Source: JACRCT01 sp049841135
Lineage (GTDB): Bacteria; Myxococcota; Myxococcia; Myxococcales; UBA5297
Assembly: GCA_049841135.1 (NCBI GenBank)
Contig: JASGHK010000005.1
Coordinates: forward strand, 2,170,001 to 2,234,000
Reading direction: 5' to 3'
DNA length: 64,000 nucleotides
The first letter of the stretch is position 1. The number at the start of each line of letters is the position of its first letter. Of the stretch, positions 9,383 through 18,851 are shown one piece after another. The position numbers were made by a program, and so were the translations under genes. The notes beneath the pieces are model-generated. The model was not told the origin of the DNA. It did no database searches and saw nothing but the letters and a program-made list of their open reading frames with translations.

Positions 9383-12300
9383 CTACGGCGCCGGCCGCGC
9401 GACGGCGCTCGGGCCGAGCCCCACGTTGCCGGCAACGTCGAGGGTGCACAGCCGGTAGCCGTAGCTCTGGCCGTTGGTCAGCCCCGAATGCACGGTGCCG
9501 TTCGCCGTCCCCGAGTACAGCAGCGACCCCGCGGTGCACGAGGCCGGCGCCGAGCCGGCGGCGAAGCGGACCTGGTAGCCGGCGAAGCCGCTGAGCGCGT
9601 CGGTCGCCGCCGACCAGTCGAGTCGCACCTGGGCGTTGCCCGGGGTCGCCGTGAAGGTGCCGGCCTTGGGGGCGACGGTGTCGAGCACGATGGTCCCAGT
9701 CACGGCCTGGCTGGTGTTGCCGAAGGAGTCGCGGAAGGCGACATAGACCGTCCGGGTGCCGTTGGTCGTGGCGAGCTTCCAGGGATAGCTCGCGGCGTAG
9801 CTCACCCAGGCAGCGCAGGTGGTGGAGTTGGAGACGCACATGCTGGTGACGCCCGAGGCATCGCTCGCCGCCAGGGTCAGCACGACGGAAGCGCTCTTGG
9901 TGTAAGGGGCGCCGCCGTTGATGACGACCGATCCCGATGGCGGCTGGTACTCCGGCGCGGGCCGTGCGCTGGCGGTGGGGCCGGCGCCGACGTTTCCGGC
10001 GCTGTCGACCATGCACAGCCGGTAGGCGTAGGTCGACCCGTTGGTCAGGCCCTGGTGCGTGAAGCTCGTCGCCGGGCCGGCGTAGGCGACCGCTCCGGCG
10101 GCGCAGCTCGACGGCGCGACGCCCACCGCGTAGCGGAGCTGGTAGCTGGCGACGCCGCTGAGCAGGTCGGACGCGCCGGACCAGGCGAGCTGGACCTGGG
10201 CGCCGCCGCCGGTGGCGGCCAGGGTCCCGCCCTTGGGCGCGACGGTGTCCAGCAGGATGCTGGAGCTGACCGCGCTGCTGGTGTTGCCGAACGGGTCGCG
10301 GAAGGCGACGTAGACCGTCTGCTTGCCGTTGGCGGTGGAGAGCTTCCACGGATAGCTCGTGGCGAAGCCGACCCAGGCGGTGCAGGTCGCAGTGGTGTTG
10401 GAGACGCACATGGCGCTGACGCCGGAGGCGTCGCTGGCGGCGAGGGTCAGGGTGACCGCGGCGCTCTTGGTGTAGGTGGCGCCGCCGTTGATGACGATCG
10501 ATCCGCCGGGAGCGACGAACTCGGGGGCGGCGCGCGCGGTGGCGGTCGCGCCGGTGGAGAGGTTGCCGGCGGCGTCCACGGCGCACGCCCGGTAGCCCCA
10601 GGTCGCGCCGTTGACGAGCCCGAGATGCGTCGCCGCGGTGCCGGAGCCGGAGTAGACCGACACTCCGGTCGAGCAGTTCGCCGGGGCCGTTGGGCTCGCG
10701 GCCACGACCCGGTAGCCCGCCACGCCGCTCAGCGCGTCGGCGAAGCCGCCCCAGGAGAGGCTGACGCGCCCGTCGGCGCCCGTCGCGGTGACGGCGCCGT
10801 TGGTGGGGGCGACGGTGTCCAGCACGATGGAGTCGCTGGCGGGCGAGGAGACGTTGCCGCGGCTGTCCCTGAACCAGACGCTGACGACGCGCGTGCCCGA
10901 GCCGGAGGCGAGCTTCCAGCTGGCGGAGGTGGAGTAGGAGATCCAGGCGGTGGCGGCGCAGGTGGTGGTGTTCGACAGGCACATCTGCGAGACGCCGGAG
11001 GGGTCGGTGGCCGCGAGGCTCAGCTGCACCGTCTGGCTGCGGGTCGCCGCGCCCTCGACGATGCTCACCGAGCCGATGGGCCCGGTGCGGTCGTCGGCCT
11101 GCGTGACCGTCAGAGTCCGGGTGCCGACCGTGAGGGTGGCGGTGCGCGAGGCGCCGCTGTTGGCGGCGACGCTGAGGCCCACGGTGCCCGGGCCGGTGCC
11201 GCTGGCGCCGGAGGTGATGGTCAGCCAGGGCGCGTTCGACGAGGCGGTCCAGGCGCAGTCGGCGGCGGTGGAGACGCTCACCGTGGCCGGGCCGCCGGCC
11301 GAGGGCGGACTGAGCGAGGCCGGAGAGAGGGTGTGGAAGCAGCCCGACACCGCCGCGGCCAGGTCGAGCCGGGGCGTGACGCGCCCGTTGCGCGGGTCGG
11401 TCACGGAGACGCCGCCAGAGAGCAGGCGCTGCAGGCTCTGGTCGACGGTCTCGGTGGGGAAGGCGGCGCGGACCAGCGCGATGGCGCCGGCGACGTGGGG
11501 CGTGGCCTGCGAGGTGCCGGCCATGGTCGCCCCGCCAGCGGTGATGAAGGCGCCGGGAGCGAGCAAGGTGAGCGACGGCCCGGAGTTGGAGAAGCAGGTG
11601 ACGCGGTCGGCGGCGGTGGCGGCGTCGGAGCAGGCGGAGAAGGAGAGGGGCCCGAAGTCGGTGGTGTAGACCGCGCCGACGGAGACCGCGGCCGGCACGC
11701 ACGCCGGCGCGGAGATCTGGGTCGCGCTGCCGTCGTTGCCCGAGGCGATGGCCGCCAGGATGCCGGCGTCGCGCGCGGCCTGGAAGGACGAGGCGTAGAC
11801 GGTCCCCGGGCAGGTGCTGGAGTACAGGCCGCCGCCCAGGCTCAGGTTCATCGCCACGATGTTCAGCTCGGCGCGGTGGGCGATGCACCAGTCGACTGCG
11901 GCCAGGATGTCGGTGGAGTAGGCGTAGCCGCCGTTGAAGACGTCGAGCGCGGCGATGCGGGCCTCGGGCGCCACGCCCAGCACGATGGCGGCGACGTTGG
12001 TGCCGTGGCCGTGGGCGTCGAGCGCGCCGTCGTCCGGGGCGAAGTCCGCGGCGTAGGCGACCTTGCAGGTCGAGGACGGCGTCCCCGCGGAGGTGCACGG
12101 GCCGAAGGCGGAGCGCGTGTAGTCGACGCCGGTGTCCAGCACCGCGACCGTGGCGCCGCTGCCGGTGACTCCCGACGAGGCGGCCTGCGGCTGGTGGATG
12201 AGCGGCAGGCTCCGGCTCAGCGAGGCCTCGGTCCGGTGGTTGGCGTGGATGCGGACCACGGCGTCGCTCTCGGCCAGCGCCAGCAGCGACCTGGCGTCGC

Positions 12301-12634
12301 GCAGGGACAGGTGGATCACCGGCAGGTGCTCGAGCGGACGGACGACGACGACCGAGCTCGAAGAATCCGCTTCGTTGAGCGCGCGCCGCTTGGCCTGCTG
12401 GAACGCCGCGGCGCGGCTGGCGGGCGTCGAAGGCGCCGCGGGCGAAGCCGACAGCCCCTGCTGGGCGGTGGTCGCCGCGACCTCGACCAGCACGTCGGTG
12501 GCCTCGCCCGCGCGCAGGCGATCCAGCAGGCCCGTTTCGATCTTGTCCGCACCGCCAAGTGGGGCCGCGGCCGGCAAGACTTCCCCGCCGCAGCCGATGA
12601 ACCAGACAGAGACGAGGGCGAGGTGGACGCGCAC
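9383..12634 (-). CDS. subtilisin-like (S8) serine protease with BACON and FnIII/Ig-like repeats
   Basis: A 1083-residue exported protease. A short hydrophobic leader ends in VWFIGCGG, so it is probably a lipoprotein with Cys15. Residues about 30-150 look like an inhibitor/propeptide region; the S8 catalytic domain follows with Asp167 (AVLDTGVDY), His210 (HGHGTNVAAI) and Ser375 (GTSQATPHVAG) and oxyanion Asn300 (SGNDG). About residues 440-530 match a BACON-like domain (CAWTASSNAPWLTI). The remainder is three near-identical modules of about 185 residues, each pairing an Ig-like segment (SMCVSN, AFRDPFGNTS) with an FnIII-like segment (GVASYQLRYA, YRLCMVDSAGNVG). The GTG at 12634 is supported by AGGAGG five bases upstream. 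Likely digests extracellular or surface protein; the repeats probably mediate binding. Confidence 0.9.
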   Translation of the reverse strand: MRVHLALVSVWFIGCGGEVLPAAAPLGGADKIETGLLDRLRAGEATDVLVEVAATTAQQGLSASPAAPSTPASRAAAFQQAKRRALNEADSSSSVVVVRPLEHLPVIHLSLRDARSLLALAESDAVVRIHANHRTEASLSRSLPLIHQPQAASSGVTGSGATVAVLDTGVDYTRSAFGPCTSAGTPSSTCKVAYAADFAPDDGALDAHGHGTNVAAIVLGVAPEARIAALDVFNGGYAYSTDILAAVDWCIAHRAELNIVAMNLSLGGGLYSSTCPGTVYASSFQAARDAGILAAIASGNDGSATQISAPACVPAAVSVGAVYTTDFGPLSFSACSDAATAADRVTCFSNSGPSLTLLAPGAFITAGGATMAGTSQATPHVAGAIALVRAAFPTETVDQSLQRLLSGGVSVTDPRNGRVTPRLDLAAAVSGCFHTLSPASLSPPSAGGPATVSVSTAADCAWTASSNAPWLTITSGASGTGPGTVGLSVAANSGASRTATLTVGTRTLTVTQADDRTGPIGSVSIVEGAATRSQTVQLSLAATDPSGVSQMCLSNTTTCAATAWISYSTSASWKLASGSGTRVVSVWFRDSRGNVSSPASDSIVLDTVAPTNGAVTATGADGRVSLSWGGFADALSGVAGYRVVAASPTAPANCSTGVSVYSGSGTAATHLGLVNGATWGYRACAVDAAGNLSTGATATARAAPEFVAPGGSIVINGGATYTKSAAVTLTLAASDASGVSAMCVSNTTATCTAWVGFATSYPWKLSTANGKQTVYVAFRDPFGNTSSAVSSSILLDTVAPKGGTLAATGGGAQVQLAWSGASDLLSGVASYQLRYAVGVAPSSCAAGAVAYAGPATSFTHQGLTNGSTYAYRLCMVDSAGNVGAGPTASARPAPEYQPPSGSVVINGGAPYTKSASVVLTLAASDASGVTSMCVSNSTTCAAWVSYAASYPWKLATTNGTRTVYVAFRDSFGNTSQAVTGTIVLDTVAPKAGTFTATPGNAQVRLDWSAATDALSGFAGYQVRFAAGSAPASCTAGSLLYSGTANGTVHSGLTNGQSYGYRLCTLDVAGNVGLGPSAVARPAP

Positions 12635-12760
12635 GGAGGCCTCCTGGGATGCAGGGAGGTCTGCATGGTGCGTTCCGCGAGCTAACTCCGCGAAAAGCCG
12701 ACGATCGAGGTGGGCGGATCGGCGGGGCTGGGTGAGGCTGGCCCCAGTCTCCAAAGACAA

Positions 12761-12792
12761 CGGGCCCGCGCACGAGAGCGTGCGCAGGCCCG
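12761..12792 (-). terminator. hairpin, probable terminator of the deacetylase gene
   Basis: A strong stem (CGGGCC and GCGCAC arms interrupted by a single C/A mismatch) encloses a short loop. On the minus strand it is followed by a T-rich TTGTCTTT stretch, and it lies just downstream of the deacetylase stop codon and upstream of the protease start. Confidence 0.65.
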
Positions 12793-12838
12793 ATGGGGAA
12801 GAGGCGGCTCTGGACTTCGGGCCTCGGATACAGGCGGC

Positions 12839-12876
12839 TTGACCCGAGGCCCGCAGCCCGAAGCCCACAGCCCGGG
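12839..12876 (+). repeat. dispersed intergenic repeat B, copy 1
   Basis: Composed of iterated CCCGAAGCCCGCAG-like words after TTGACCCGA. Related copies lie at 41205-41241 (opposite orientation) and 51104-51149. It abuts the deacetylase stop codon. Confidence 0.6.
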
Positions 12877-13779
12877 CTACGAGATGGGCGCGTGCTTGCG
12901 CTCGAGCATCACCTCGGTGCGCTCGATCTTGAAGCCTTCCTTCTCCAGCCGCGAGATGACGTCGTCGAGGATGCGGACGGTCTGCGGGTGGATGTCGTGG
13001 AAGAGGATGGTCCCGCCGCGGGCGTAGACGCTCTCGGAGCCCGCGAAGACGTTGGCCATGATCTTGGCGTCGTCGTTCTTGTAGCGCCAGTCGTTGGAGT
13101 CCACGTTCCAGAGCACGATGTCCTGCTTGGGCGCGGCGGAGCGCGCGACCGAGGAGCCGGCGCCGTAGGGCGGGCGGACCATCTTCAGCTCGTAGTGGTT
13201 GCCCAGCGCCTTGTCGATGGCGGCCTGGGTGCGGTCGAACTCGGCCTTGGCCTGGGCGGGGGTGAGCTTGGAGAGGTTGGCGTGCGTGAAGGTGTGGTTC
13301 CCGAGCGTGTGGCCCTCCGCGACGATCTGGCGGATGAGCTCCGGGTGGGCCTCGACGCCCTGGCCAGTCACGAAGAAGGTCGCCTTGACGTCGTGGCGCT
13401 TGAGGATGTCGAGCACGCGCGGCGTGTTGACCGGGTGCGGGCCGTCGTCGAAGGTCAGGTTGACGTTGCGCTTGAAGGTGTCGACCTGGTTCGGCTTGGT
13501 GGGGGTCACGGTCGGCTTGTCCGGGATCTGGGCGGCGGCCTTGGCCAGCGCCGAGAGCGTGCCGGTGTCGAGCTGGCCGGTCTGCGGGAGCTTGTTGGCG
13601 GCCTGGAACGCCTTGACCGCGCCGGAGGTCTTGGGGCCCCACAGGCCGTCGATGACGCCGGGGTTGTAGCCCAGCTTGGTCAGCTGGGTCTGCGCGGTGG
13701 TGGTGGTGGCCTTGTCGGGCTTGGCGGCCGGGGTGGTGGCGGGTGTCGTGCCGGGGCTCGTCCGGATTGGGTCTGGCAT
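12877..13779 (-). CDS. peptidoglycan-binding polysaccharide deacetylase (NodB family)
   Basis: A 300-residue protein. After a Thr/Pro/Ala-rich N-terminus, residues about 28-85 form a PF01471-type peptidoglycan-binding repeat (LTKLGYNPGVIDGLWGPKT). Residues about 105-295 are a NodB homology domain of carbohydrate esterase family 4: the catalytic and metal motif TFDDGPH, the metal His pair in GNHTFTHANL, the RPPYGAG groove motif and the late FHDIH histidine are all present, predicting deacetylation of an N-acetylated polymer such as peptidoglycan or chitin-like glycan. The ATG at 13779 follows GGAGG. Oddly, no signal peptide is visible although the substrate should be extracytoplasmic; export by another route or by lysis is possible. 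Monocistronic, flanked by intergenic repeats A and B. Confidence 0.9.
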   Translation of the reverse strand: MPDPIRTSPGTTPATTPAAKPDKATTTTAQTQLTKLGYNPGVIDGLWGPKTSGAVKAFQAANKLPQTGQLDTGTLSALAKAAAQIPDKPTVTPTKPNQVDTFKRNVNLTFDDGPHPVNTPRVLDILKRHDVKATFFVTGQGVEAHPELIRQIVAEGHTLGNHTFTHANLSKLTPAQAKAEFDRTQAAIDKALGNHYELKMVRPPYGAGSSVARSAAPKQDIVLWNVDSNDWRYKNDDAKIMANVFAGSESVYARGGTILFHDIHPQTVRILDDVISRLEKEGFKIERTEVMLERKHAPIS

Positions 13780-14000
13780 TGGGTCCTCCCTCCTGGAAAT
13801 GGGTCTGTGCGGATGGGGGTGAAGTCCATCGCGAAGCACAGGCCGGGAGAAGATACTCCAGGACTGCAGGTGATGTCGCCTGGAGGCCTGCTGGGTCAAC
13901 TCCCGGAGTCCGGGTCGGCTCCGGCCTCCGCCGGGGACGGTCGGACGGGTCGGACGGTCGGGAGTTGCCCGCCTCCGCGCCGGGTCGGATGGACAGTCGA

Positions 14001-14035
14001 GGATGCTCTGGCCCCTCGACAAGCTCGGGGTGGCG
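14001..14035 (+). repeat. dispersed intergenic repeat A, copy 2
   Basis: Shares GATGCTCTGGCCCCTCGACA and the following AGCTCGGGGT with the copy at 1033, with one base different in the core. It lies in the gap upstream of the deacetylase gene and just past the 3' end of the next gene. Confidence 0.65.
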
Positions 14036-14056
14036 ATCCGCGCGTTCGGGGTGTCG

Positions 14057-15487
14057 TCAGCGTGGCCGCAGCCGCACAGGCTGCACCAGCTCCTCGCGCG
14101 GCTTGACCGCCTTGTCGTAGCGCACGCGGATACCGCGCTTGGAGACGGCGGTGATCGTCGCCGGCAGCCACTCCTTCTTGCGCTGCACCTCGACCTTGAG
14201 GCCCCTGGCCCACTTCGGTGGCTCAGGCTTCGGCGCTTCCTTCACCACCGGCTCCTCCTTGGGCAATGGAGGCGGAGGCGGGATGACCTTGACCCCAGGA
14301 AGTGCGCCCTGGCACGAGGGCCCCGCGCCCGAGGCCGGGCACACCCCGAACGCCAGCCCCTCGGCGAGGCGGGCCTCCGGATGCTGCGAGCCGGAGATCC
14401 GCACGGCGAGCTGGCCAGTGCACTGCACCTGCCCGGAGTCGAGCTCGAGCAGGGCCATCGCGGCGTGCAACTCGAAGTAGGTGGCGCCCTCCAGCTTGCC
14501 GAACGAGACCACCCGGGCGAAGGCCAGGTGCGTCGAGGTGTCGAAGGGCGAGAGCGCCTGCACGCCGGTGGGCGACAAGGTGTAGGGCGCGCCCGCCAGC
14601 GGGTGCTCGAGTCCCGTCTTCGGCTCGAGGACGAAGATCGTGCGGTCGACGTCCTTGGGCAGCTTCTCGCAAGCGATGGGCGCCTCGGGGATCGACAGCG
14701 CCCGGGCGATGCGCGCCGCCTTCTCCACCCGCGCCGCCGTCTTCTGGCGGGCGTCCTCGACCCGGCGCTGCTCCAGGTAGTGCGACAGGCCCAGGCCCGC
14801 GAGGACGATCGCCAGCACCGCGACCACGGCAGCGCCCGCCCCCGCCAAGGCCATCACCTTGGCGCGCGTGGTCATCTGGCGCGGGTCCTGGCTGGTGGCG
14901 GACGGGCGCAGCGCCGTCCCCAGCCAGTCGCAGTCCTCGGCGTACTCGCTGCCGGGCAGCACCTTCTCCAGCCCGGCCACGAGAGCGAAGTGGTTGGGGA
15001 GGTCGCACAGCTTCACCGTCGCCGCCAGGCGCGGCTCCTGCTTGGGCCCGACGTCGAGCATCCAGTACCCGTGCGCGGTGCGGTGCCCGGCCACCTCGGA
15101 GAGCGCCCAGCTCTTGCCGTACACGGCGATGCGCTGCGGCGAGAGCGCCACGGCTCCGAAGTCGACGATCTTTCCCTCGTCCAGCTTGGCGAGCAGGCGC
15201 TCGGTGATGTGCGGCGCGGCGTAGGCGAGGACCTGCTTGGCCAGGTGGGTGGCCTCGGCGTCGCGGGTCTCCACCTTGAAGGTCTCGCCGACGTCGAGGG
15301 TGACGGCCAGGTGCTGCTGGACCAGCAGGTCGACGCCCTCGACGCGGTTGGTGGCGGTCATCGCCGTCACCGAGCTGACCCGGCTCCAGGAGCCCTCGTG
15401 CACCGCCCCGCCCGCCGTCTGCCATTGGAAGCCCGTTTCGGTCGCAGTGAACGACTCGGGGCCGATTTGGAGAGTCACTTCACCCAT
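14057..15487 (-). CDS. single-pass membrane protein of unknown function with C-terminal Tudor-like segment
   Basis: A 476-residue protein with no family I recognise. Residues 1-90 read like a PH-like or other small beta domain (GEVTLQIGPESFTATETGFQ). A transmembrane helix lies at about residues 228-252 (VMALAGAGAAVVAVLAIVLA), followed by a helical stretch and a second domain containing four well-spaced Cys residues (IACEKL, VQCTG, FGVCPA, PSCQG). A proline-rich segment precedes a C-terminal block with Tudor/SH3-like character (LPATITAVSKRGIRVRYDKA). The start at 15487 opens the first conserved-looking strand; an ATG six codons upstream is equally possible. It is transcribed alone. A role as a membrane sensor or scaffold would be guesswork. 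Confidence 0.6.
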   Translation of the reverse strand: MGEVTLQIGPESFTATETGFQWQTAGGAVHEGSWSRVSSVTAMTATNRVEGVDLLVQQHLAVTLDVGETFKVETRDAEATHLAKQVLAYAAPHITERLLAKLDEGKIVDFGAVALSPQRIAVYGKSWALSEVAGHRTAHGYWMLDVGPKQEPRLAATVKLCDLPNHFALVAGLEKVLPGSEYAEDCDWLGTALRPSATSQDPRQMTTRAKVMALAGAGAAVVAVLAIVLAGLGLSHYLEQRRVEDARQKTAARVEKAARIARALSIPEAPIACEKLPKDVDRTIFVLEPKTGLEHPLAGAPYTLSPTGVQALSPFDTSTHLAFARVVSFGKLEGATYFELHAAMALLELDSGQVQCTGQLAVRISGSQHPEARLAEGLAFGVCPASGAGPSCQGALPGVKVIPPPPPLPKEEPVVKEAPKPEPPKWARGLKVEVQRKKEWLPATITAVSKRGIRVRYDKAVKPREELVQPVRLRPR

Positions 15488-15575
15488 ATGGCCGCATTTC
15501 ACCATGCCCGACCGCCGGAGCGCAGCCCTCGAGAGGTAGGCGCCCACGGCGAGGGCGGACCTCCGGCGCCCGGTT

Positions 15576-17298
15576 TCAAACTGAGGCGGGGCGACGCAGC
15601 CCGGTCGGCGTCGGCCGCGAGCCCGTGGGCAGCAGCACCTTGAAGATCGCGCCCTTGCCCGGCTCGCTGTGGACGCGGATGGCGCCGCGGTGGCTGCGCA
15701 CGATGCCCAGCGTCTGCGCGAGCCCCAGCCCGCGGCCGGGCAGCTTGGTGGAGAAGAAGGGGTCGAAGATGCGGCCGCGGGTCGCGGCGTCCATTCCGCA
15801 CCCCGTGTCGGCGACCTGCAGGCAGAGGTAGGTCCCCTCCGGCAGGTGGTCGTCGACCCAGGCCTCGCGCAGGTAGGCGCGGTCGCACTCGAGCCGCTCG
15901 ACGCTCACCGTGATGCCGCCCTGCGCGCCGCCCAGGGCCTCCGACGCGTTGACGACCAGGTTCAGCACGATCTGGCGCAGCTGGGCCGCGTCGCCGATGA
16001 CCCGCGGCAGCCCCTGGGCGAAGCTCCAGGCGCAGCTCGGCCTGGCGCGAGATCGACGCGCGCAGCCCGGGCTCGAACTCGGCCAGCAGCGCGCTCAGGT
16101 CGATGGGCTCGGCGTCCAGGCGACTCATCCCCGCATAGCCCAGCATGCGCTGCACGAGCTCGGCGGCTCGCACCGACGACTCGCGGGCGTCCGCCAGGCT
16201 CTCGTGGGCCGGCGAGGCCGGAGGCAGGTCCTGCAGGGCGAGCTCGAGGTTGCCCTGGATGGTGGCCAGCAGGTTGTTGAAGTCGTGGGCGACGCCAGCG
16301 GCGAACCGGCCCAGGCTCTCCATCTTCTGGGCGCGCTGCACCTGCTGCTCCAGCCGGCGGCGCTCGGACTCGGCGCGCAGCACCAGGACCCGCCGGTAGA
16401 CGGCGTCGAAGAACAGATGGAGCTGGCGGGCGTCCTTCTCGTCGTAGGGCTCCTGCTTGTTGCCCACGCCGGTGAGCGCGACGACCTGCCCGTGGTAGAC
16501 GACGGGGCAGCCCAGGTGACGCCGCACCTCTACATGGCCCGCCGGCAACGGATGCGGGCTCGCCGCGGCGAAGTCGTTGTGGATGAGCGCGCGCTTCTCG
16601 CGCAGCAGGTCCGCCCACACCCCGGTCGGCGCCAGCGGGTACGCCCGCCGGTTCCCGCTGCCCGCAGGCGCGGGGGCCGCGGCGGGCCAGGTGTGGAGCT
16701 CGATGGCGGAGGCCTCGGCGTGCACGAAGTGGAAGTAGCCGATCTCGCTGCCGGTCAGCCGCACCGCCTCGCCCAGGGCAAAGTCGATGAGCGCCTTCTC
16801 GGTGCCGAAGGTCCGCTGGCTCAGCGCGCTCAAGGCGTCGAGCCGGCGCTCGTCCAGGTCGAGCGCCTTCGCCAGCTGCTTGAGCGGCGTGACGTCGATG
16901 GTCAGCGTCGCGAACCGCCCGGGGCCGGGCGAGGTCACGCGGATGGAGAAGTGCTTGTCGAGCGGCGGGAAGAAGCTGTCGAACTCCTCGGGGACGCCGG
17001 TGGTCGCCACCCGGACGTAGACGTCGAAGTAGGGTGGTTTGCCGGTGCCGTAGAGCCGCGAGGCGAGGGCGCCGACGGCCTGCTCCCGCCGGATGCCGGT
17101 GAGCTTCGAGAACACCGCGTTGCAGTCGAGGATCCGGTAGTCCACCGGCATCCCGGCCTCGTCGTAGACGACCTCGTGGATGACGGCCATCTCGGCCATG
17201 CCATCGAACAGCGAGCGGAAGGTCTCCTCGCTGGCCAGCGGCGTCAGTGGGGTCGGGGCTGAGGGGGCCGAGGTGGACACAGGCCCGCGATTCTCCAT
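15576..17298 (-). pseudogene. PAS-GAF sensor histidine kinase, one frameshift
   Basis: About 574 residues when the two frames are joined. Residues about 20-145 are a PAS domain (ETFRSLFDGMAEMAVIHEVV through LTIDVTPLKQ), residues about 155-315 a GAF domain, then a dimerisation helix with the phospho-accepting His in AAGVAHDFNNLLATI. The ATPase domain retains the N box QIVLNLVVNASEA, G1 DTGCGMD, F box and G2 GRGLGLAQTLG. The frame breaks at about 16021-16025: deleting one T from GAGCTTCGCC restores AELRLELAQGLPRVIGDA. All motifs survive on either side, so the protein was recently functional or is only broken in this sequence. The ATG at 17298 follows CAGGAC. No transmembrane helix is visible, so a cytoplasmic sensor is expected. 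The partner response regulator may be the receiver-PilZ gene just upstream on the same strand. Confidence 0.8.
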
Positions 17299-17481
17299 GT
17301 CCTGGCGCAGCAGTGGCAAGCCTCGCAGTACGCCTGGGCTCACGGCCGGTGTGCCGGCCTTGGCAAATCGAGAGCGCTGCCCAGCGGTCGTGAGCTCAAT
17401 CCAAGGGACTGAACCGAGCTGGCACTTGCCGGTTGAATGACCGGCGCTCCGGAAGCCAGGTGCCAACCCCTGGGGTCCGGA

Positions 17482-17535
17482 GGCTCTGGCCCCTCGACAA
17501 GCTCGGGGTGTCGGTCGACAGGCTCGGGGTGCCGT
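17482..17535 (+). repeat. dispersed intergenic repeat A, copy 3, with partial second unit
   Basis: A full copy (17482-17514) is followed directly by a partial second unit reading TCGACAGGCTCGGGGTGCCG, which suggests a local duplication of the element. It ends at the stop codon of the receiver-PilZ gene. Confidence 0.65.
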
Positions 17536-18636
17536 TCAGCGGGCCGCGCCCACCGCCTCCGGCAGCGTGCAGGCGTTGGCGACCCAGTCGTGCACCTGCC
17601 GGTCGGCGTCGGCTCCGAGCTCGGCGAACTCGATCCCCATGCCGTATGGCTCGTGGCTGCGCTGCTCGGGCAGCCGCGTCCAGGCGACGCGTGCGCCCAC
17701 GGTGATCCGGTCCCGGCCCAGGTCCATGCGCAGGTGGAAGGTCTCGCCCTCGCGCGGCGGCACCAGCGTGCGCACGAAGGCGCCCTTCTCGCTCAAGTTG
17801 CAGACGAAGCCGGTCAGCCACGGCTCCTCCGGGCTGCGCCGGTAGCTGACGAGCACGAAGGTGGAGACGCGGGTGGAGGCCTGGCGCCGGCGCGTCACCG
17901 ACAGGTACTCGTCGACCAGCGCGCCCAGGCTCTCGATGGAGACGATCTCCTTGTCCACGAAGTCCTGGACGCCCAGCCGCGCCAGCTCCGAGACCAGCGC
18001 CTGGTCCCGCCGCACGCCGGAGACGGCGATGACCGGGATCTTGGCCCAGCGCGGGTTGTCCTGCATGCGCTGCAGCACCTCGGTGCCGCCCAGCCCCGGC
18101 ATGAACAGGTCCATCACGCACAGCGCCGGCCGCGGCGTCCCGTCCAGCTTCTCGAGCGCCTCGTGCCCCGAGGCCGCCTGCATCGTCGCGTACCCGTCGG
18201 CCTCCACCAGCTCGGCGACCCGGCGGCGGAAGAAGGCGTCGTCGTCGGCGACCAGCACGTGGGCCGGCCGCGGCGAGGCCTTGGGGGCGGGCGGGGCGCT
18301 CTTGAGCCGCTGCAGCGCCGGCAGCGAGACGGCCAGCACGCGGGCGTCGAGCGGCTCGCGCCAGAAGTCGCTCGCGCCGCCGGCGAAGGCGCGCGCGGCG
18401 TGCAGCGGCTCGGTGCCCGCGACCGCCAGCGGCAGGCCCTTGAGCTTCGAGGCGGCGACCTGCCGGCACGCGGCCTCGACCTGCGGCCCGGTCTTCGCCG
18501 AGCGCAGCACCACGGCGTCCAGGCCGGTGGGGTCGAGCAGGGCGGCCGCTTCGACCGAGGGCGCGGAGACGAGCCTTCCCAGCGCCGGCGACAGCAGGTC
18601 TGCTGGCAGGTCTCCGATGACGAGCGTGCGAGGCAT
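17536..18636 (-). CDS. double receiver-PilZ response regulator
   Basis: A 366-residue cytoplasmic protein. Residues 1-120 have the length and strand pattern of a receiver but lack the acidic pocket, so this is a pseudo-receiver. Residues about 127-250 are a proper receiver with VADDDAFF, phospho-acceptor Asp in CVMDLFMPG and a conserved switch Ser in VSGV; the usual Lys position falls in FVDKEIV. Residues about 262-355 are a PilZ domain with the NLSEKGAFVRT motif. The design matches myxobacterial proteins that couple phosphorylation to c-di-GMP sensing. It lies immediately upstream of the PAS-GAF histidine kinase on the same strand, separated by about 240 bp, and could be its partner. Start ATG at 18636. 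Confidence 0.85.
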   Translation of the reverse strand: MPRTLVIGDLPADLLSPALGRLVSAPSVEAAALLDPTGLDAVVLRSAKTGPQVEAACRQVAASKLKGLPLAVAGTEPLHAARAFAGGASDFWREPLDARVLAVSLPALQRLKSAPPAPKASPRPAHVLVADDDAFFRRRVAELVEADGYATMQAASGHEALEKLDGTPRPALCVMDLFMPGLGGTEVLQRMQDNPRWAKIPVIAVSGVRRDQALVSELARLGVQDFVDKEIVSIESLGALVDEYLSVTRRRQASTRVSTFVLVSYRRSPEEPWLTGFVCNLSEKGAFVRTLVPPREGETFHLRMDLGRDRITVGARVAWTRLPEQRSHEPYGMGIEFAELGADADRQVHDWVANACTLPEAVGAAR

Positions 18637-18701
18637 GGGGCCCCCTGGGGCAATGGGCGAAGTCCGCGGCGCGGATTCTACTCGCCGCGCCGCGGGTACA
18701 T

Positions 18702-18783
18702 AGGTCCTATCTGTCCGATGCGTCCCATAGGTCCCATCCGATGGGACCCGTAGGACCGATGCGACAGATGGGACGGATGGGAC
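18702..18783. repeat. imperfect palindrome built from GGTCCCAT-type words
   Basis: Words related to GGTCCTAT, GTCCGAT and GTCCCAT recur on the left; their complements recur on the right around the perfect core GTCCCAT-CCG-ATGGGAC (18731-18747). The pairing extends imperfectly to about 18721-18757. It lies in the divergent promoter region between the receiver-PilZ gene and the amidohydrolase, so it could form a hairpin or cruciform near both promoters. Confidence 0.6.
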
Positions 18784-18851
18784 TGGGCAAGCGGACTCCC
18801 GTGCGTGCGGCAGAAGCCCGAGCAGGCGTCCAGTCGGGTAGCATCGCCGCC

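Noticed and set aside
9215..12685. Very long plus-strand open frame opposite the protease gene
   Set aside because: Gly/Arg/Asp/Val-rich, no motif, antisense to a clear S8 protease; it is a high-GC shadow.
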